DNA from: Climacteris rufus
Lineage: Eukaryota > Chordata > Aves > Passeriformes > Climacteridae
Length of the DNA: 64,000 nt
NCBI GenBank assembly: GCA_013398175.1
Contig: VZRZ01002085.1
Coordinates: 1,152,506 to 1,216,505 of the forward strand
Reading direction: 5' to 3'
The position numbers and the translations under genes were made by a program. Positions within the stretch are counted from its first letter, which is position 1. Each line of letters starts with the position of its first letter. Positions 27,643 to 40,470 of the stretch are shown in pieces. The notes under the pieces were generated by a model, which was not told the DNA's origin, searched no databases, and worked only from the letters and a program-made list of their open reading frames with translations.

Positions 27643-27672
27643 AGAGGATGCATGGCTTGGCATGCATCCTCT
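27643..27672. repeat. Perfect 12-bp inverted repeat (hairpin)
   Basis: AGAGGATGCATG, loop GCTTGG, then CATGCATCCTCT. It is preceded by a smaller 6-bp hairpin, TTGCCT/AGGCAA. In an LZTS3 3' UTR transcript it would form a stable stem-loop. Confidence 0.85.
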
Positions 27673-30600
27673 CTTTTCCTCAAGAAAAAAGGGAATAGCA
27701 TCAGTCCTGACTCCTAGGAACAGCCCCTGGTCCACTTCTCCCAGGAAATGTGTGGAGTTATTTGGCATGGCTGTGGAGAATACTGGTGTAACTGACTGGG
27801 GACAATAAGCTCACCCAGGGACTCCTTTCTGTCCTGTTCTGTCTTGCACAGGAAAGGCCCCTCATTGTCCTGCAAACATTCCCAGGGAAATCCATGCCCT
27901 CTCATGTTCCCTGCCAGCTCTCATTCCCGTTTTCCAGCCCACACCAGCCTCATCTCTACCCAGGAAAGCCGGGACACAGCTCCAGGCACTCAGCCCAACG
28001 CTCTCCAGAGATCTTTGGTCGTGTTGCTCATGGGCTCACTGCCTTCAGTGAGCTATAAAGTGCCACTGCAAGGGGCAGGAGTGGAGCAGGAGCCCTTTCC
28101 ATGGGCAGAGCTCAGGGGGGACAGCACTGGGAGCCTCTGTCTCCACTGTGACACAGGATGGGCAGAGGGGACTTCCGCCTTAACCAGGGGACAGCTGCAA
28201 ACCTGGCTCAGGGGGACAGCAAGCATCAAAGCAGGACAGAGACACACCAGGCTGAGCTAATCCCAAGTGGATTGCTTTCCTGGGAGGTGCTGAAGCCCTG
28301 GTTTGCACTGCAGCCAGGCACAGGTCGGGGTGCTGAGCACCTCTTGTGCAGCGCTCAGCGCTCGGCCCCGCTCGCCAACAGAGAAGCCACAGAGCCTTCT
28401 TGTCTCCATTTAATCATCAACATACAGAGCTGGGCTCTTATTTACATCCAAGTACACTTCTCTCTGTATAACAGCATAAGAGCAACAATTCCATTCCTTT
28501 CTGGAGTGTGGAAATCCAGAGGTGAGTGACCACCAGCAGTGACAGCAGGATCAGGCCTGCCAGCTGCCACCAGGCAGTGCAGGGGCTAAGTGGGACTGTG
28601 TGAGGCACAACAACGTGCCCTGGTTGTGGTGTTCACCCTCGGGCTGAGAGGGGAGTGCTGGAATTAGCCCAGCTGGGTTGCTGGGACAAAAAACTTGGAA
28701 TGGTGGTGGAGCAACACCCTGCTCACAGCGAGTGGTAAGACCTTCCCTGGCACCAGGATAGCCTACTGAGCCCAAATCCTCGTGGATGGAAGCTGCTGGA
28801 GCTGATCAGTGTCCTGTGTTTGCTGTGTGGATGTGCCTGGAGCATGACTGGGCTCTGTACATGGGAGGGCTGTGACACTAGAGCTGCTCCAGGACTTCCC
28901 ACCACTGGCCTGGCTCTCCCAAAGATCTTGGACTGTATTGCCCAATTCCATGTGTCAGGTATCCCAGGGCATCTCTAATGTCTGTGGACCCAACATTTGG
29001 GCAACTGACCTGAGACCCTCGTGGCCACAACTTGTGGTGGTGGCCGGTGGCAAGTTAGAGAGGATTTGGGGGGCAGGACTTGGAGAATTACACACGAGCC
29101 AGGATATCACACTGAATTCCATTAGCTCCGAGCTGGAGCAGACAGCTGGATTATAGTCAAGCCCAAACTCTGTGTGGAATTCCATGGGACAGAAACATTT
29201 CATCAGCCCTGCCTGAGCCTCCAAGGGACACGATGCCAGCCTCCTTGGCCATTCCCAGGATATGTCACCAAAACGCCAGCCTGGCACTCCTTGGCTGTCC
29301 TAATCCAGGGCTGAGACCCCAGAGCCTCAATGAAGCTCATGATGGGAGATTTCATCCAGTCAGCGTGTGGAAGTGTTAAGACCTGGAAGGAGCCAGGTGA
29401 GCTCCCACCTGGGCACAAACAGCAGGAATCCAGGTGTCCCAGCATCACTTTGCTCCCCTCTGCACAGGGGAGAGGATTTGATGGGCAGCAGCACATCCAG
29501 TTGTGGGGAGGAATCCTGGAGCTCAGGAATCCTTTGTGGCAGTTTGGCTCCCAAAACCATCTGTATTTTCTGTCATAGGAGCACAGGCAGGGTGGTGTCT
29601 GTAGGACAGCCGAGTGCTTGGGGGATCCTGGGGGAATCCCAAGAGAGGGAAAACCAGCAGCAGCAGCACAGTGTCTTAATGGGTGTTTGCAGGGCTCTGT
29701 CATCCAGGGAATGCCCACAGTCGAGGGTCGCTCAGATCTGGATTGAAACTCTGGATTGAAGTGATGCAGTGAAGAAGAAGGTGAAGGGAGTGGACCTTTC
29801 CTCCCCCAGGGTGAAAAATCTCTCCTTGCACCGTCCCTGATGGATGCACTGTGAGGCCTTTGAGCCCCTGGGCAGCCCAGCACCCCCGTGTGCCTCCAGG
29901 TTCACCAAGACACTCTCATTCCTGGCACCGCTGCAAAAAAGATCTGGGAAAAAAGTGATGGAGCAAACCTGACTTGCCTGAATGCTCCCAGCTGGGTCCA
30001 GGTATGTCCAGACAAGCCCCTGCTTCTCCTGCCTGTGGATTAGGAAGCAGCTCTGGTGAGAAGGTGTTCCACAGGGTGAGGCCAGTGTTGGTTACAGCAG
30101 GGAATTGTGGTGTGCACTTCCCCAACAGCAGTTCCTGGAAGCTCAGAGACTCTGGGTGTTCTTGAGGCACTGACAGAAATGTTGGATATTTAGTGGGAAA
30201 CCAACTTCAGTGTCTGTGGGGCTTGGAGGAGCAAAGGTGGGAGCAACCTCCAGGTTGTTGGACCCGTCCTGTGGTGAGGGCACAGCTGTTGGGTGCTCTT
30301 TGTTCTGCGTGAGGCGGCCCCAAAACCATTGTATCACTCTGAGTCCAAACCTCCTGCAACTTCTCTCTGCTTTGGGGCTGCAAAGCCCTTCACAAGCACA
30401 GACACCTGCTTTGGAAAGGAGAACAGGGTGGGTTTGTCTGATGTGAAGAGAAAGCTGCGATGGCACAAGATACCAGATCTCCAACCCTGACGCTGTGGGG
30501 TGTTTGACTTTGTCTCAAAGGCCCAAAGTGTGACATGGAGGAAGCTCTAGGATTTGCCTGGCCACGTGCATGGCCAGCAGGCAGCTGCACTCCTTCCTTG

Positions 30601-32756
30601 GTGGGGTGCACATGCTGATGTCCAGGAGAGCTGGAGCATCTTCAGGATTTGTGGTGGGACTCTTCCCCACACCCGTCAGGAGTCAGACCTGACCTAATCC
30701 CCCTTTCATGGCTGGTCCTGGGAGAAGGGCTTAGCCTGAGCTGCCCTGGTGTATTCCATGAGTTATGTCTTCCTCTAGCTCCAAAGACGGGCAGAAGTGG
30801 TGGGAAAAGACAGGAACCATCAGCTGGGATCTTGAAATTCCCCAGTCTCATCACACATCTCCTTTTTCTACAGTTCCAGGGATCTTTGGCAGCCACCACC
30901 AGCTCCTGGCCCGTAGCACTGCCTGGTGAACTGCAGTCTCCACTCTTTGCTCAGCCTGGAGCTCAGCACAACAATGTTTGTTCCCAAACTGAAGGTCAGA
31001 CCCGGTCACGAATAGGGGAACATGGAAAATGTGCAGGTTCAGGGCTTTTGTTTGGAAGGTCTTCAGCCCTTCAACACCCTGAGCTTCTTCCTTGGTATGC
31101 ACATGAAATGTGGCCCAGCCAAACTCCCTCTGGAGTCACTTCACGGACATTTCAAGGTGTGCCAGTGTTAATTCTAATTTTCCTCTTCTAGCTGCTCCCA
31201 AGGGCAAAGAGCACAAATCCTCACTCCTAGTGATGCTTTGGCCACCGCCCAGTCAGTGCAAACTCCACTTTGCAACATTTTTCTTCTCTTTTCTATGAAT
31301 TGTGGTAAAAAGATGTCCATGACAGGGAGAACCGAGCCTGCTTTGCCCACATTTTCAAGCAGAGTGCCGGGTTTTGCTGCCTTCATGACTGTGCATGTAG
31401 GATTTGGTTTGTTATTCTGCCAGGGCATAAGCACTTGCGTGATCTTAAGCATTTTCCCCTCTTACGACTGCTTCCATGCTCAGAGTTAGTAGCTGAGTAT
31501 TTCCTGAAGCTAGGCCTGCGTTATCTCCATCTCTGGAAGGTGGGATGCCACGTGGGATGGCTGTGGGTGCTGTTTGGAATGGCTCTACTGAAGGCTGACT
31601 GTTGCAATCCAGCTGTGATGCTGCTGTGCCCCCCCTGCGACTCCTGAGAGAGGCTTGGAGGCCGTTTTTGAGCAGACCCTGGACCAGGAGAGCGCACCAA
31701 GGTGTCACTCGTTTGGGGACGGGGTGACACAATTGCCCACTGAAGGGGCAGATTGCTAAAGCTTCAGTTTGCATAAACATCCCACGGGTTTGGAGGCTTC
31801 CCCAAACCCCCGTTCCATTGACTTTGGGAAGTAAGAGGGCTCTTGGGAAGGGAAACTAGCTTGGGTTTCCAAGCTTTTTTTCTTGCTGTAGCCAGCTTGG
31901 GTATAAAGTAAGAGTAAGGGGACCAAGGCAGAGGTGGGAGGGTATTTCTGCCCCCAGCGTTGGTCACAACCTGGGAGAGGAGTGGAACTGCAGGAGGAAA
32001 CCACAAGGAAATGAAAACGCAGCATATGTTAAGCTCTGCTGAGCCTCCAGAGAGGCTCCTGCTGGGACATCATTCCTTGTTGGCTTCTGTTACTAGGATA
32101 GGCTCATCCTACCCCTCAAGGATGTCCTAACCTCTTGCAACCATGGCAAGAGGGAGTTGTCTGGTAGAGATATGTCTGGTTTCACTGAAATCAGTGGCCA
32201 AGCTTGCACTGACTTCACTAAGACCACTGTCTAGACAGGATACTTGATGCAGAACACTGAGTTTGCTCATGATCCCGAGAGCTTTGCTCCATTAGCCAAT
32301 GTGGCTTAAAAACGTCCTGGAAAAAAACCAAAAAACCAAAAAACAACAAACCTGCCACTTTGAACTGTTTTGCTGCACGCAAATGCTTGGAAAAGCAAAG
32401 AAACCGAATACAACCCTCCAAAACAACCAACCAAAGAAGGGCGAATTGTAGGAGAGGGGGTGGCAGCCTCTAGCAAAGTAACAGTCAGGGCAGATTACAG
32501 AAGAGCCAATTGACCCTCACCAGCTGTACTAGGAAAAAACCCAGAAGAGATGTCGCATGATCGATAGAAAACCAACGCACATCCACAGTTATTTTACCTA
32601 CAGAGCACAGGAGAGGAGAGTAAGGGTGATGGAGCTCGGTGGGAGCAGGCTCACACCGCTCCGACGGGAGCGCGCTATCCTTTGGAAGATCACTGGCTTG
32701 AGTAGGTAGTACATGCACAGCAATAAAAAATTCCATCGTGGCGCCGCGGTCCCTCC

Positions 32757-33467
32757 TCAGATCTCGGTGGACTCTATTCGCTCGAGTCTGGAGGGAGTCC
32801 ACGTCTTTTTCTCCTCGGTGTGCGGGGGGCTGGTGGCCTTCGTGTTCATCTCGTTGACCTTGTGCTCCAGGAGCTGGTTCTTCTGGTACATCTCCACGTA
32901 GTTCAGCTGCAGCTGCTTCTGGTACTTGATGACTTTCTCCTTCTCCTCCTGCCATGTGCGCCGCTCCTCCTCGAAGTCCATCACCTGCTGCTCCCGCTGC
33001 TGCCGCTCCAGCTTCAGCTCCGTCTGGAGCCGCTCCACCTCCTTCCGCAGGGTGTTCACGCTGTCCTCGCTCTGCCGCTGCATCTTGGCCTCGTCGCTCT
33101 CGCAGGCCAGCGGGTCCCGCAGCTTCTCCCCGAGCTCCCCGCCAAAAGGCCCCGCGGGTCCCATGCTGGCAAGCGTCCGCTTCAGGCCCGACACCTCCAG
33201 CTCACAGTGGTTCAGCTTTTCCCTCAGCACCTGGACCTCGCTCATCTTCCGCTGCAGCTCGCTCTCGCAGATCTCCAGGTTGACGCTCTTGGAGCTGTAA
33301 GAGTCCTTCAGGGTGAGGATCTGCTCCTCCTTCTCCCGTAGGAAGTTCTTACCTTCCTTGAGCTGCGACCGCAGTCCCACGATCTCGTTGAGCTTCTGGG
33401 AGACGTCGGCTTGGGAGTCCTTCAGCTGCTGCTTGAGCAGGGAGATCTCACCTGCCTTCTGGCACAC
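32757..33467 (-). CDS. LZTS3: LZTS3 last coding exon
   Basis: Acceptor CTCCCCACAG|GTGTGCCAG, stop TGA at 32757-32759. It encodes residues 428-663 (VCQKAGEISLLKQQLKDSQA... to IESTEI), the Fez1-type coiled coil and the PDZ ligand. Confidence 0.95.
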   Translation of the reverse strand: MCQKAGEISLLKQQLKDSQADVSQKLNEIVGLRSQLKEGKNFLREKEEQILTLKDSYSSKSVNLEICESELQRKMSEVQVLREKLNHCELEVSGLKRTLASMGPAGPFGGELGEKLRDPLACESDEAKMQRQSEDSVNTLRKEVERLQTELKLERQQREQQVMDFEEERRTWQEEKEKVIKYQKQLQLNYVEMYQKNQLLEHKVNEMNTKATSPPHTEEKKTWTPSRLERIESTEI

Positions 33468-36400
33468 CTGTGGGGAGAGATCCGTGAGGCTGGCGGATGG
33501 CAGCAAGGAGCCACAACCACTGCTTGTCCCCTGTGCTGCCCATGGAACGACTCTGCTCAAGGACCCAGCCTTCACCAGGACCCAGACCATGCCAAAACCT
33601 AGAGGTTGTCCCCACCTCTGTGTTTTTCCCTGACTCTCAGGGACCTGGTGCTGTTCCCAGCTGGAGTTGACCAAACAGCCAAGCCAAGTTCTGCAGTCCC
33701 TGCTTCCCAGTCCCTGCATCCCAGTGATGCTTCCCTGCTGCATTCATCTTACTCACCCAACCACAAGTCTGCAGTGCTCGGCTCCAAACTTTCTGCTCTC
33801 AGCAGGAATTTTCCCACTGACCTCAATGGCATCTGGGCCTTGAGCAAGTCTGAGACAGAAACACCTCAGACCCAGAGACCACCCGGGCTCTCTCCGAGCA
33901 CTGGGAGCATAGGGCAGGAGGCAGAGACAGTAGATGTTACTCATCCTATGATGCCTTCCTTCCCAAAGACCCTAAAGAACCCTGAAAGCCACGTTGGATG
34001 GGGCTGGGAGCAGCCTGGTCTAGTGGAAGGTGTCCCTGCCCATGAACAGGATGGTCTTTAAGGTCCCTTAAAAGACTGGGCAGAGCAGCTGGTCAAAGGA
34101 GGGACAATGCAGGCTGCTCATTCTGTATCTTGCAGAGGTTTTACAGCAAGCCTCTAATAAGCTCTGCTGAACATCTGCAAATAGCACATTTCAGAGCCTA
34201 ATTAATCCCAGTTTCATTGACTTTCCATCAGGATTAGCAGAATAAGGTCTTCTTGATTCTAGAGCTACGTTTTGCCTCTGCACTCTTAATAAATTTAAAG
34301 TTTCTAGCCAGTGCATGGAAGGATTAAAATTCTTCACATGATCAAGCTGAAAAAAAAAAGGTATGTTAGCACTGGCTATACAAACAGACTTTGATAACAT
34401 GTTCTATAAATAGAAACAGCAGGAAAAATTATGTAGGACTCAACAGGAGAACTAAAAAGAGGAATTTGCCTTTCAGCCTTTTAAGAGAGATAAACTTATT
34501 AAAAACAGAAAACAGGGTGTTACAATGGAGAGCATGAGGTAGGCTTGGCTATCGATATCATTCTTAGCTCATTTGCTTTTATATCTTCAGTTTAAAAAAC
34601 CCCAAATATTTGTAAAGCGTTTTCAAGGTTTGGCCGTATGGAAATGGTAGAAGAATTTAATTAAAATAGACTTAAACCCATTTTTGGCAGGCACAAGTAC
34701 CTTTGTGGAAAGACCTGTGCTCCCTGAAACTGGATTTGAATGTCACAACTTGGAGTGACCAGACTGTGAAGTCAAATTATTAACCAGCACAGGAGGTGTG
34801 CACGAAAAGTTGTGCTTCTTTTAGCTTAATTGAAATCAACGGGCCTGGGACACTTCAAAGACAAGTGAGGTGATAAATGTCACCTGTTGCCCGGAGGGCC
34901 ACCAACCCATGGCCATTATCTGTGGGCTGCACTTAGGGCACTTTGTGTTACCAGACCCCGCGATGAAAACCTCTTACCTCCCACTTGGTCTCTTCAATCT
35001 TTGGGAGAAACTCAGCCTGCTCCTTCTTGAAAGCCACAAATTTCTTCTCCAGCTCCTCCCGTTGCTGGAGGAGTTGTCCCATGTCGTCCTGGAGTTTTTT
35101 TTTCTCCTGCTGGAGCTTGAAGATTTGGAGCTGCAGAGCCTGCTGGGCCCGCTGCGCCTTTTTGGAGACCTGCTGCAGCTTGTTGGCATAGTTTTGCCTC
35201 AGGTCCTCCATTTCCCTCTCCCAGATCTTCTGCTTCTCCTCGAACACCTGGAAGATGGCCGCCTCGCTTTTGTCCAAGTTCCTCCGCATCTGGAGCACCT
35301 CCTGCTCCTTCTCCCACAGCCGGTCTTCCAGGTCCTGGATGATGTCGTCCGTCGAGGGCGAGTGGAAAGGCATCGTTTCGTTGAGATGGTTCAGTCTGTT
35401 GAAGGACGAGGTGCTCTTGCTCGAGGACCGCCCGCTGTCTGAGGTAGATATCCCGTTGTATCCCACGATGTTCTTCTCCACGTAGGTGGTCCCGATGCGG
35501 TTGATGTGGCTCGTGGAGGCGCTCATGGGGCCCACGTGCTGGCTGTAGCCCGTCCCGTAGGTGGGCAGGCTCGTTAGCGAGTTACGGCCCGAATCCGAGA
35601 GGCCCCCGCCTTGGTTTGTAGTCCTGTTAAGGCTGCTCTTGTCGAGGCCACCCTTGGGTGCGGACGGGCTATTGCTGTTGGCATGGTTCAAGCTCTTTCT
35701 GTTCTCTGCCATCCCGTTGCTCTGCGGCGGGCAGAGGTTCTGCATGGAATGGAAGTTTTTAGGAACTACTGGTTTAAAGGCTGAGGGTCTAACTAAGGGC
35801 TCATTGCTCTGCAAAAAGGAAAAAGGAGCACGCATCAAACACAGCAGCAGGCTCGGTAACAACACACGAAAGAGACACATCGGCACAGGGTGGGGCTGGT
35901 GCAGCTGGGCGCTTTGGCTGGCTCCTTATCACACCTGGTTACACATTTGGGGTTGCACATGAGGGGCCTGTGGTCACTTGTAGGGCAACACTTTGTCTTC
36001 CCTTGCCCCAGCTGAAAAAATCATTTTGGCTCACCCAAAATCTGCATATTTCCCTAGAATTCTCCTTGGCTCCTCTTAGTGCACCTTGAAAGAGGGAGGG
36101 CTGCCCCTTGCCTACCAGACCTGACCAAAATAGCTCTTTGATTTTGGCTGATTATATTTCTAGCCTTGAGGCTGCATTGCCCTCTTGTTGAAAACTGAAT
36201 TGAACCCTTGGATTAGGAGCCATTTTGCCCCAGAAGCATCATATCTCCCTCCTGCCTGTGTAGGCCTCATGTCCTGCTCGTACTCAGACAGGAGCAGGTA
36301 GGAGCTGTGAACCCAGCAGTGACACCAGGCCGGGAACAGGCTGAAGCTGCCCTTCATTTGAAATTTGTGTTTTCTGTGGGCAGAAACTTGTCTGGGGGGC

Positions 36401-37779
36401 AATGGACCACAGCTCTAAGGGATTTAGAAAGGATTTTTAAAGCCTTGCACATTCCTTGTCCCATTAATGCATCTATAGAAAGAACATTTTTCTCAAAATG
36501 GGACTAAGTCTCCCCTGCTGCAGGTTGGATTTTAGGTGAAAATTAAACTGGAGGAAGCAACAGTGTTTTGAAAATGCCTTCCAGGAGAAACAGAACAAGC
36601 CCTGGTGAACAGGTTGGAGACCAAGTGTGAGACTGAGATGGACTGCAGGGGCTGGTGGATTAACAACCCAGGAGAAAAGGCCACCAAATGCTGCAGAAAT
36701 AATGCTGGACACAAATTATGGAAGCCACTGGAGCAGAGCAGCAGGCTACATAAAACACCGCTGGCTCTGGAGCTCTGCTCCTCCAGGCCTGGGAGATTTT
36801 GCTCCCTGAAGCCAATATCAGCCAGCAGGGCTGGGCTGGGAGATAACATTTAGAGGAGTAGTTTGCAAGCCTTGTCACCTTGTCCCTCACAAGGGGCACT
36901 GGGATTCCAAACTGATGCTCGTGGCTGCTTTCAAAAAGCAGCTTTAGGTGGCAGTGGGTGTTTGGAGATTGCCTAGAAAAGGCACAAAACATAAAAGTGC
37001 AACTCAGATGCTGGACCTACTGAAACAGGGGCTGGCTCCAGCTCCCTCCCTGTCCATCAGGGAGGTAGGCACAGCATCTGGGGGAGCTTGGAATAGCCAG
37101 TGGCTTAAATACAGGCTTAAATGAGCTGTATGTGGAAGACTTGTGGTCATGCCCTTGCGTTCCTCATGAACTACCAATCCCCCTGAAAGTAACAAGAATT
37201 ACATTATCTCTACATAAAAAGGTACAAAATAAGAATTACACCATAAGCACTGCACCGTTGCCCAAGGCCTCCTGGTCTGCGTTTCCAGAGATGTGCCCCG
37301 GCCCTCCAGCTGCTCCAGGAGGTTCTCACCTGCTCTAGTTTGCCGGAGATCGGCAAAATCTTTGGTGGGTTACTGGGCTCTCGGTACTGGGGAGGGGGCG
37401 GCAGGTTCTTCTCGTTGTTGGTGGTCACGTTGCCGCAGATGTCCATCTTCACCTTCTCGCTCTTGCGCAGGTCGCCGTTGATGTAGAGGGAGTTGGAGAC
37501 TTTCTCCGACTTGTAGGTCTTCTCCTCGCCGGAGTAGCGGTTGGAGATGTCCCGCGCGGAGTAGCCGTTGCGGGGCCCGTCCGTCTGCCGGCCGCTGCTC
37601 TGCGTCCGCGTGCCCACGCTCTTCATGGCGAACTCCTGGTCGTTGGCCACGCCGCTGCCCACGCTCCCCATGGCGCTCTTGGGGATGGTCTGGGAATGCC
37701 GGGCGGCGAAGCCGTGGAAGTTCTCCGGGCTGGGGTAGGCCGGGTCACTCAGGACGGGCAGCGTCTCTAGCGTGGCCAT
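32757..37779 (-). CDS. LZTS3: Leucine zipper tumour suppressor family member 3 (ProSAPiP1), complete coding sequence
   Basis: LZTS3 is a postsynaptic scaffold protein of the Fezzin family; it is known to bind the Shank3 PDZ domain and SPAR-type RapGAPs. Three coding exons, 37330-37779, 34978-35808 and 32757-33467, join at phase-0 GT-AG junctions to give 663 aa, against about 673 in human from memory. Exon 1 starts MATLETLPV. Residues 151-300 are Ser/Asn-rich and include the conserved VRPSAFKPVVPKNFHSMQNL and DSGRNSLTSLPTY. From about residue 306 the protein is predicted coiled coil (LEDRLWEKEQEVLQMRRNL...), continuing through the Fez1-type region in exon 3, with a Gly/Pro break near residue 530. 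It ends SRLERIESTEI, a class I PDZ ligand (T-E-I). The start is fixed by an acceptor (CTCATCGCAG) 39 bases upstream of the ATG. Confidence 0.96.
33985..34068 (+). mobile_element. CR1 LINE fragment in LZTS3 intron, antisense
   Basis: Reads CTGGTCTAGTGGAAGGTGTC then TCTTTAAGGTCCCTT, a short CR1 3' piece in plus orientation. Confidence 0.75.
34978..35808 (-). CDS. LZTS3: LZTS3 coding exon 2 (277 codons)
   Basis: Acceptor CTTTTTGCAG|AGCAATGAG, donor AAGTGGGAG|GTAAGAG. It encodes residues 151-427: the Ser/Asn-rich conserved block and the first ~120 residues of coiled coil, ending EETKWE. Confidence 0.95.
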
Positions 37780-37818
37780 GGCAGCGTAGGGGTGAGGTGG
37801 AGGCACAGCTCAATGGCA
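37330..37818 (-). CDS. LZTS3: LZTS3 first coding exon (150 codons) plus short 5' UTR
   Basis: CDS 37330-37779. The acceptor CTCATCGCAG precedes 37818 and the donor is CTAGAGCAG|GTGAGA. An upstream in-frame ATG at 37804-37806 would add nine residues (MPPPHPYAA), but the MATLETL start matches the family and has a good Kozak context (GCTGCCATGG). Confidence 0.92.
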
Positions 37819-40409
37819 CTGCGATGAGGAGGGAAAAGTGTTGGAATCCTGAATTCTGAGAATTTCACTCTTTCTGCTTTAACAAGTTTTGATCCCCAGA
37901 AATACACCTCATTTGATCTTAAACCCTGGAAAAGACTTCACAGACACCTCCAATCCCATGAACCTTGAGTCCACTACAAAGTCCAGATCAATCAGCAGAT
38001 TAATCAGATGTGTCTAGGGCAATTTGGCCCAGGGATAAATAGCTTGAGGCAAACACTACATGAACAGGACATGCCAGAATCTGAATATGAACAGAACCAC
38101 AAACAATTAGCTTGGCTGTCTATCAACTATATGCCTTACTTATTCTAGCTGGGGAGGGGTGTCGTTAAATGGGTCCAGCTGGTTTAGCATTTGCTGTTTA
38201 TTTAGTGACAAAACATTAATTTAGAAGTCAGACATTTAAGCTTTCTCTTGAGCACATTTTCACTGCCAATACAGTTCCTGCTGGTGTATTTTCCCTCCAC
38301 TATGGCCAATTTCAGTCATTCAGGACTGCGTTTATAGAGCCAAGGGGTCTAAATCAGATACATCCATGTTAGAAGAATGGAACACAAATGAATGGTGTAT
38401 CATTTTCCCTGTCCAGAGGGGCACTGTCTCCCCACNAAACTGATTATTGGGTTTTTATTGAAAATATCCTACGCAACATCTCCCTAATTGGACGATCTGA
38501 GGTATAAATAATCTGGACAAGAGGTGCTTGAGGCCATTTGCACCTTGTTATTAACGACAAAGCACTTTTCTGTGCTGCCAAGTTACAGATAGCACTTAAT
38601 AAACATTTGAGACCGAAGAAACTCTGAAGTATTTTTACTGTGTCTTATCTCAAGTGTCTGTTAAAAGAACTCACAAAGAGAAGATGTGCCATGGCAGGGG
38701 CTGAAAGCTTTGGCCAGAATCGGGGCAGAAAAGGATATTACAGAGATGCCTTTTGCCTGCTGTGCCCTTTGCAGGCCGAAATCGTGTCCTGGTGGTGGGG
38801 TTGTCCTCTTCTCTGGGACCCCTTGGAGGATCAGGGTGTGCTGATCCCCAAATCCCACCCACTGCTCTCCAAAAGAGCACTTAATCTTCTCAATCCAAGC
38901 GTTGGTGTTCCCAGGGGAGTGGGTTGCATGGATTTTAGTAGACAGAGCTCTACAATATCGGTCAGACACGACTGTTCGCTGTTCCCAGGCTTAAACTATT
39001 TCTGTCACTTTTCCCAGGTTTGAACAAGTTTGTGTTCCTGTGGGGATGGAAGGTCTCCTTCCCTGGTCCTAGCTCATATAATTGCTCCCTCCAGTGTATT
39101 CCAAGGCTTAAGCGACACCCTTTCCATCTCTTTCTTGAGAGTGTTGCTCCCATGAACTTGAGCTTTTAAAAGGATGCTTTTGTCCAGGTGTCATCCTAAA
39201 TTTTCTTTTAAACCTTTATTGCCCTTCTCCATTTTATTCTTACTTAGGCTGTGCCTTGGATTGGCCAAAACTAGGCCATAGGACATGGATAACATGCAAA
39301 TAATAATTTTAAAAGTTGTCTTTGACCAGGGTTGTTCTGGGACCAGTTGCCCTTGGGACCAGTTCTCACATGTCTAAGATGCCCTGCATCAGCTTTTACA
39401 CAGAGGTATAAAATCTTATTTAAGGGAGCAAAAGACCCACAACAACTTTTTTTTTGATTGTCTTGTTAAATAATGGAGAATTTGTACCCATACCAGCCAA
39501 GGATCTCATTTGAGGGAAGGGAGAAGATGCATTGAAAATTTTGGGTGATTGAAGTGAATCCTGAGTCTCTGCATCTGGGGAAGGACACTCACAGCTCAGT
39601 TCAATCATGGGTGCACAAGTGTTCAGGCCCCTGGAGAGTCTCTGTGTCCTCCCAGTGCTGCTCCGGAAAGTTTTGGGTGTCCCTGGAGTCCTGCCTCAGA
39701 TCTGCCAGTCTGTGCAGATGTCCCTGATACCTTCAGACAGGACATGGATGACCCAGTCCTGGAGGAGGAGGATCACTGGCTCATGGGCAACTGTGGACAC
39801 TCAGCTGACCAGTGTCCAGCCAGCCCTACAGAGTTCATTGACCTGGCCCCCATGGGCCAGAAGAGAGGCTTTTCTTTTGTCTCAGGCACCCTCAGCTCCA
39901 GGTTTTCCAGGATAAACTAAGCTGGCAGTGTGGGGGCTAAAGCAGAGCTTAAAGGCAGTGAGAGGTGCAGGTTTCCCCGTGGATGGGATAACAACAGTGA
40001 TGCCCTTTGGAGAGAGATTCAGGGATGGAGGAGCTCAGGCAGGACCAGCAGGAAGGGGAGATGGAGAAAATCCCACATTTCAGTGGGGTTTTCCCTCTGC
40101 TTGGGGTCGGGATGTTCGTTCAGCACTCCCTGAGTAAAGCAGGAGAGCTGGATTTATTTCCCTGGAGAGCAAGCTGAGGTCTGGAGCTCAGCTCCCATGT
40201 GGTGTCTCACAGGGCCTTGCTATTTGCACTAATAATGGGATGGAAAAAGAATTAAAAAGGTTAAAGCAGGGTCTGTGCTGCTCAACTTTGCTTTTATTAA
40301 ACTGCTTTTCTGGAGGCTTCTCCTCCCCCTTCCCAGCATCCTGCCCTGTCCAAAGTACAGCCTGAGTGGGCAGATGTGGCAACTGCTGTGCCAGAGGGAG
40401 AGGACACAG

Positions 40410-40470
40410 AGCTCTTGAGATGGGATTTAAGATCCCTTCCAACCCAACCCTTTCTGTGATTTTATGAAGC
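40410..40470 (+). mobile_element. CR1 LINE 3' tip, about 60 bp
   Basis: AAGATCCCTTCCAACCCAAC followed by TCTGTGATTTTATGAAG, the terminal part of a CR1. Confidence 0.75.

Larger units (their letters stand above)
24870..32756 (-). other. LZTS3: Presumed LZTS3 3' UTR and downstream region
   Basis: No coding gene was recognised between the LZTS3 stop and the UBOX5/FASTKD5 promoter, and no CR1 copy was recognised across nearly 8 kb, unlike the flanking introns. That depletion fits a long transcribed 3' UTR but does not prove it. Stretches next to the stop (32200-32620) and at 28400-28510 are A/T-richer and look conserved-like. Confidence 0.5.

Noticed and set aside
27643..27672. MicroRNA precursor
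   Set aside because: Paired region is only 12 bp plus a small imperfect extension, shorter than typical precursors; kept only as a hairpin.
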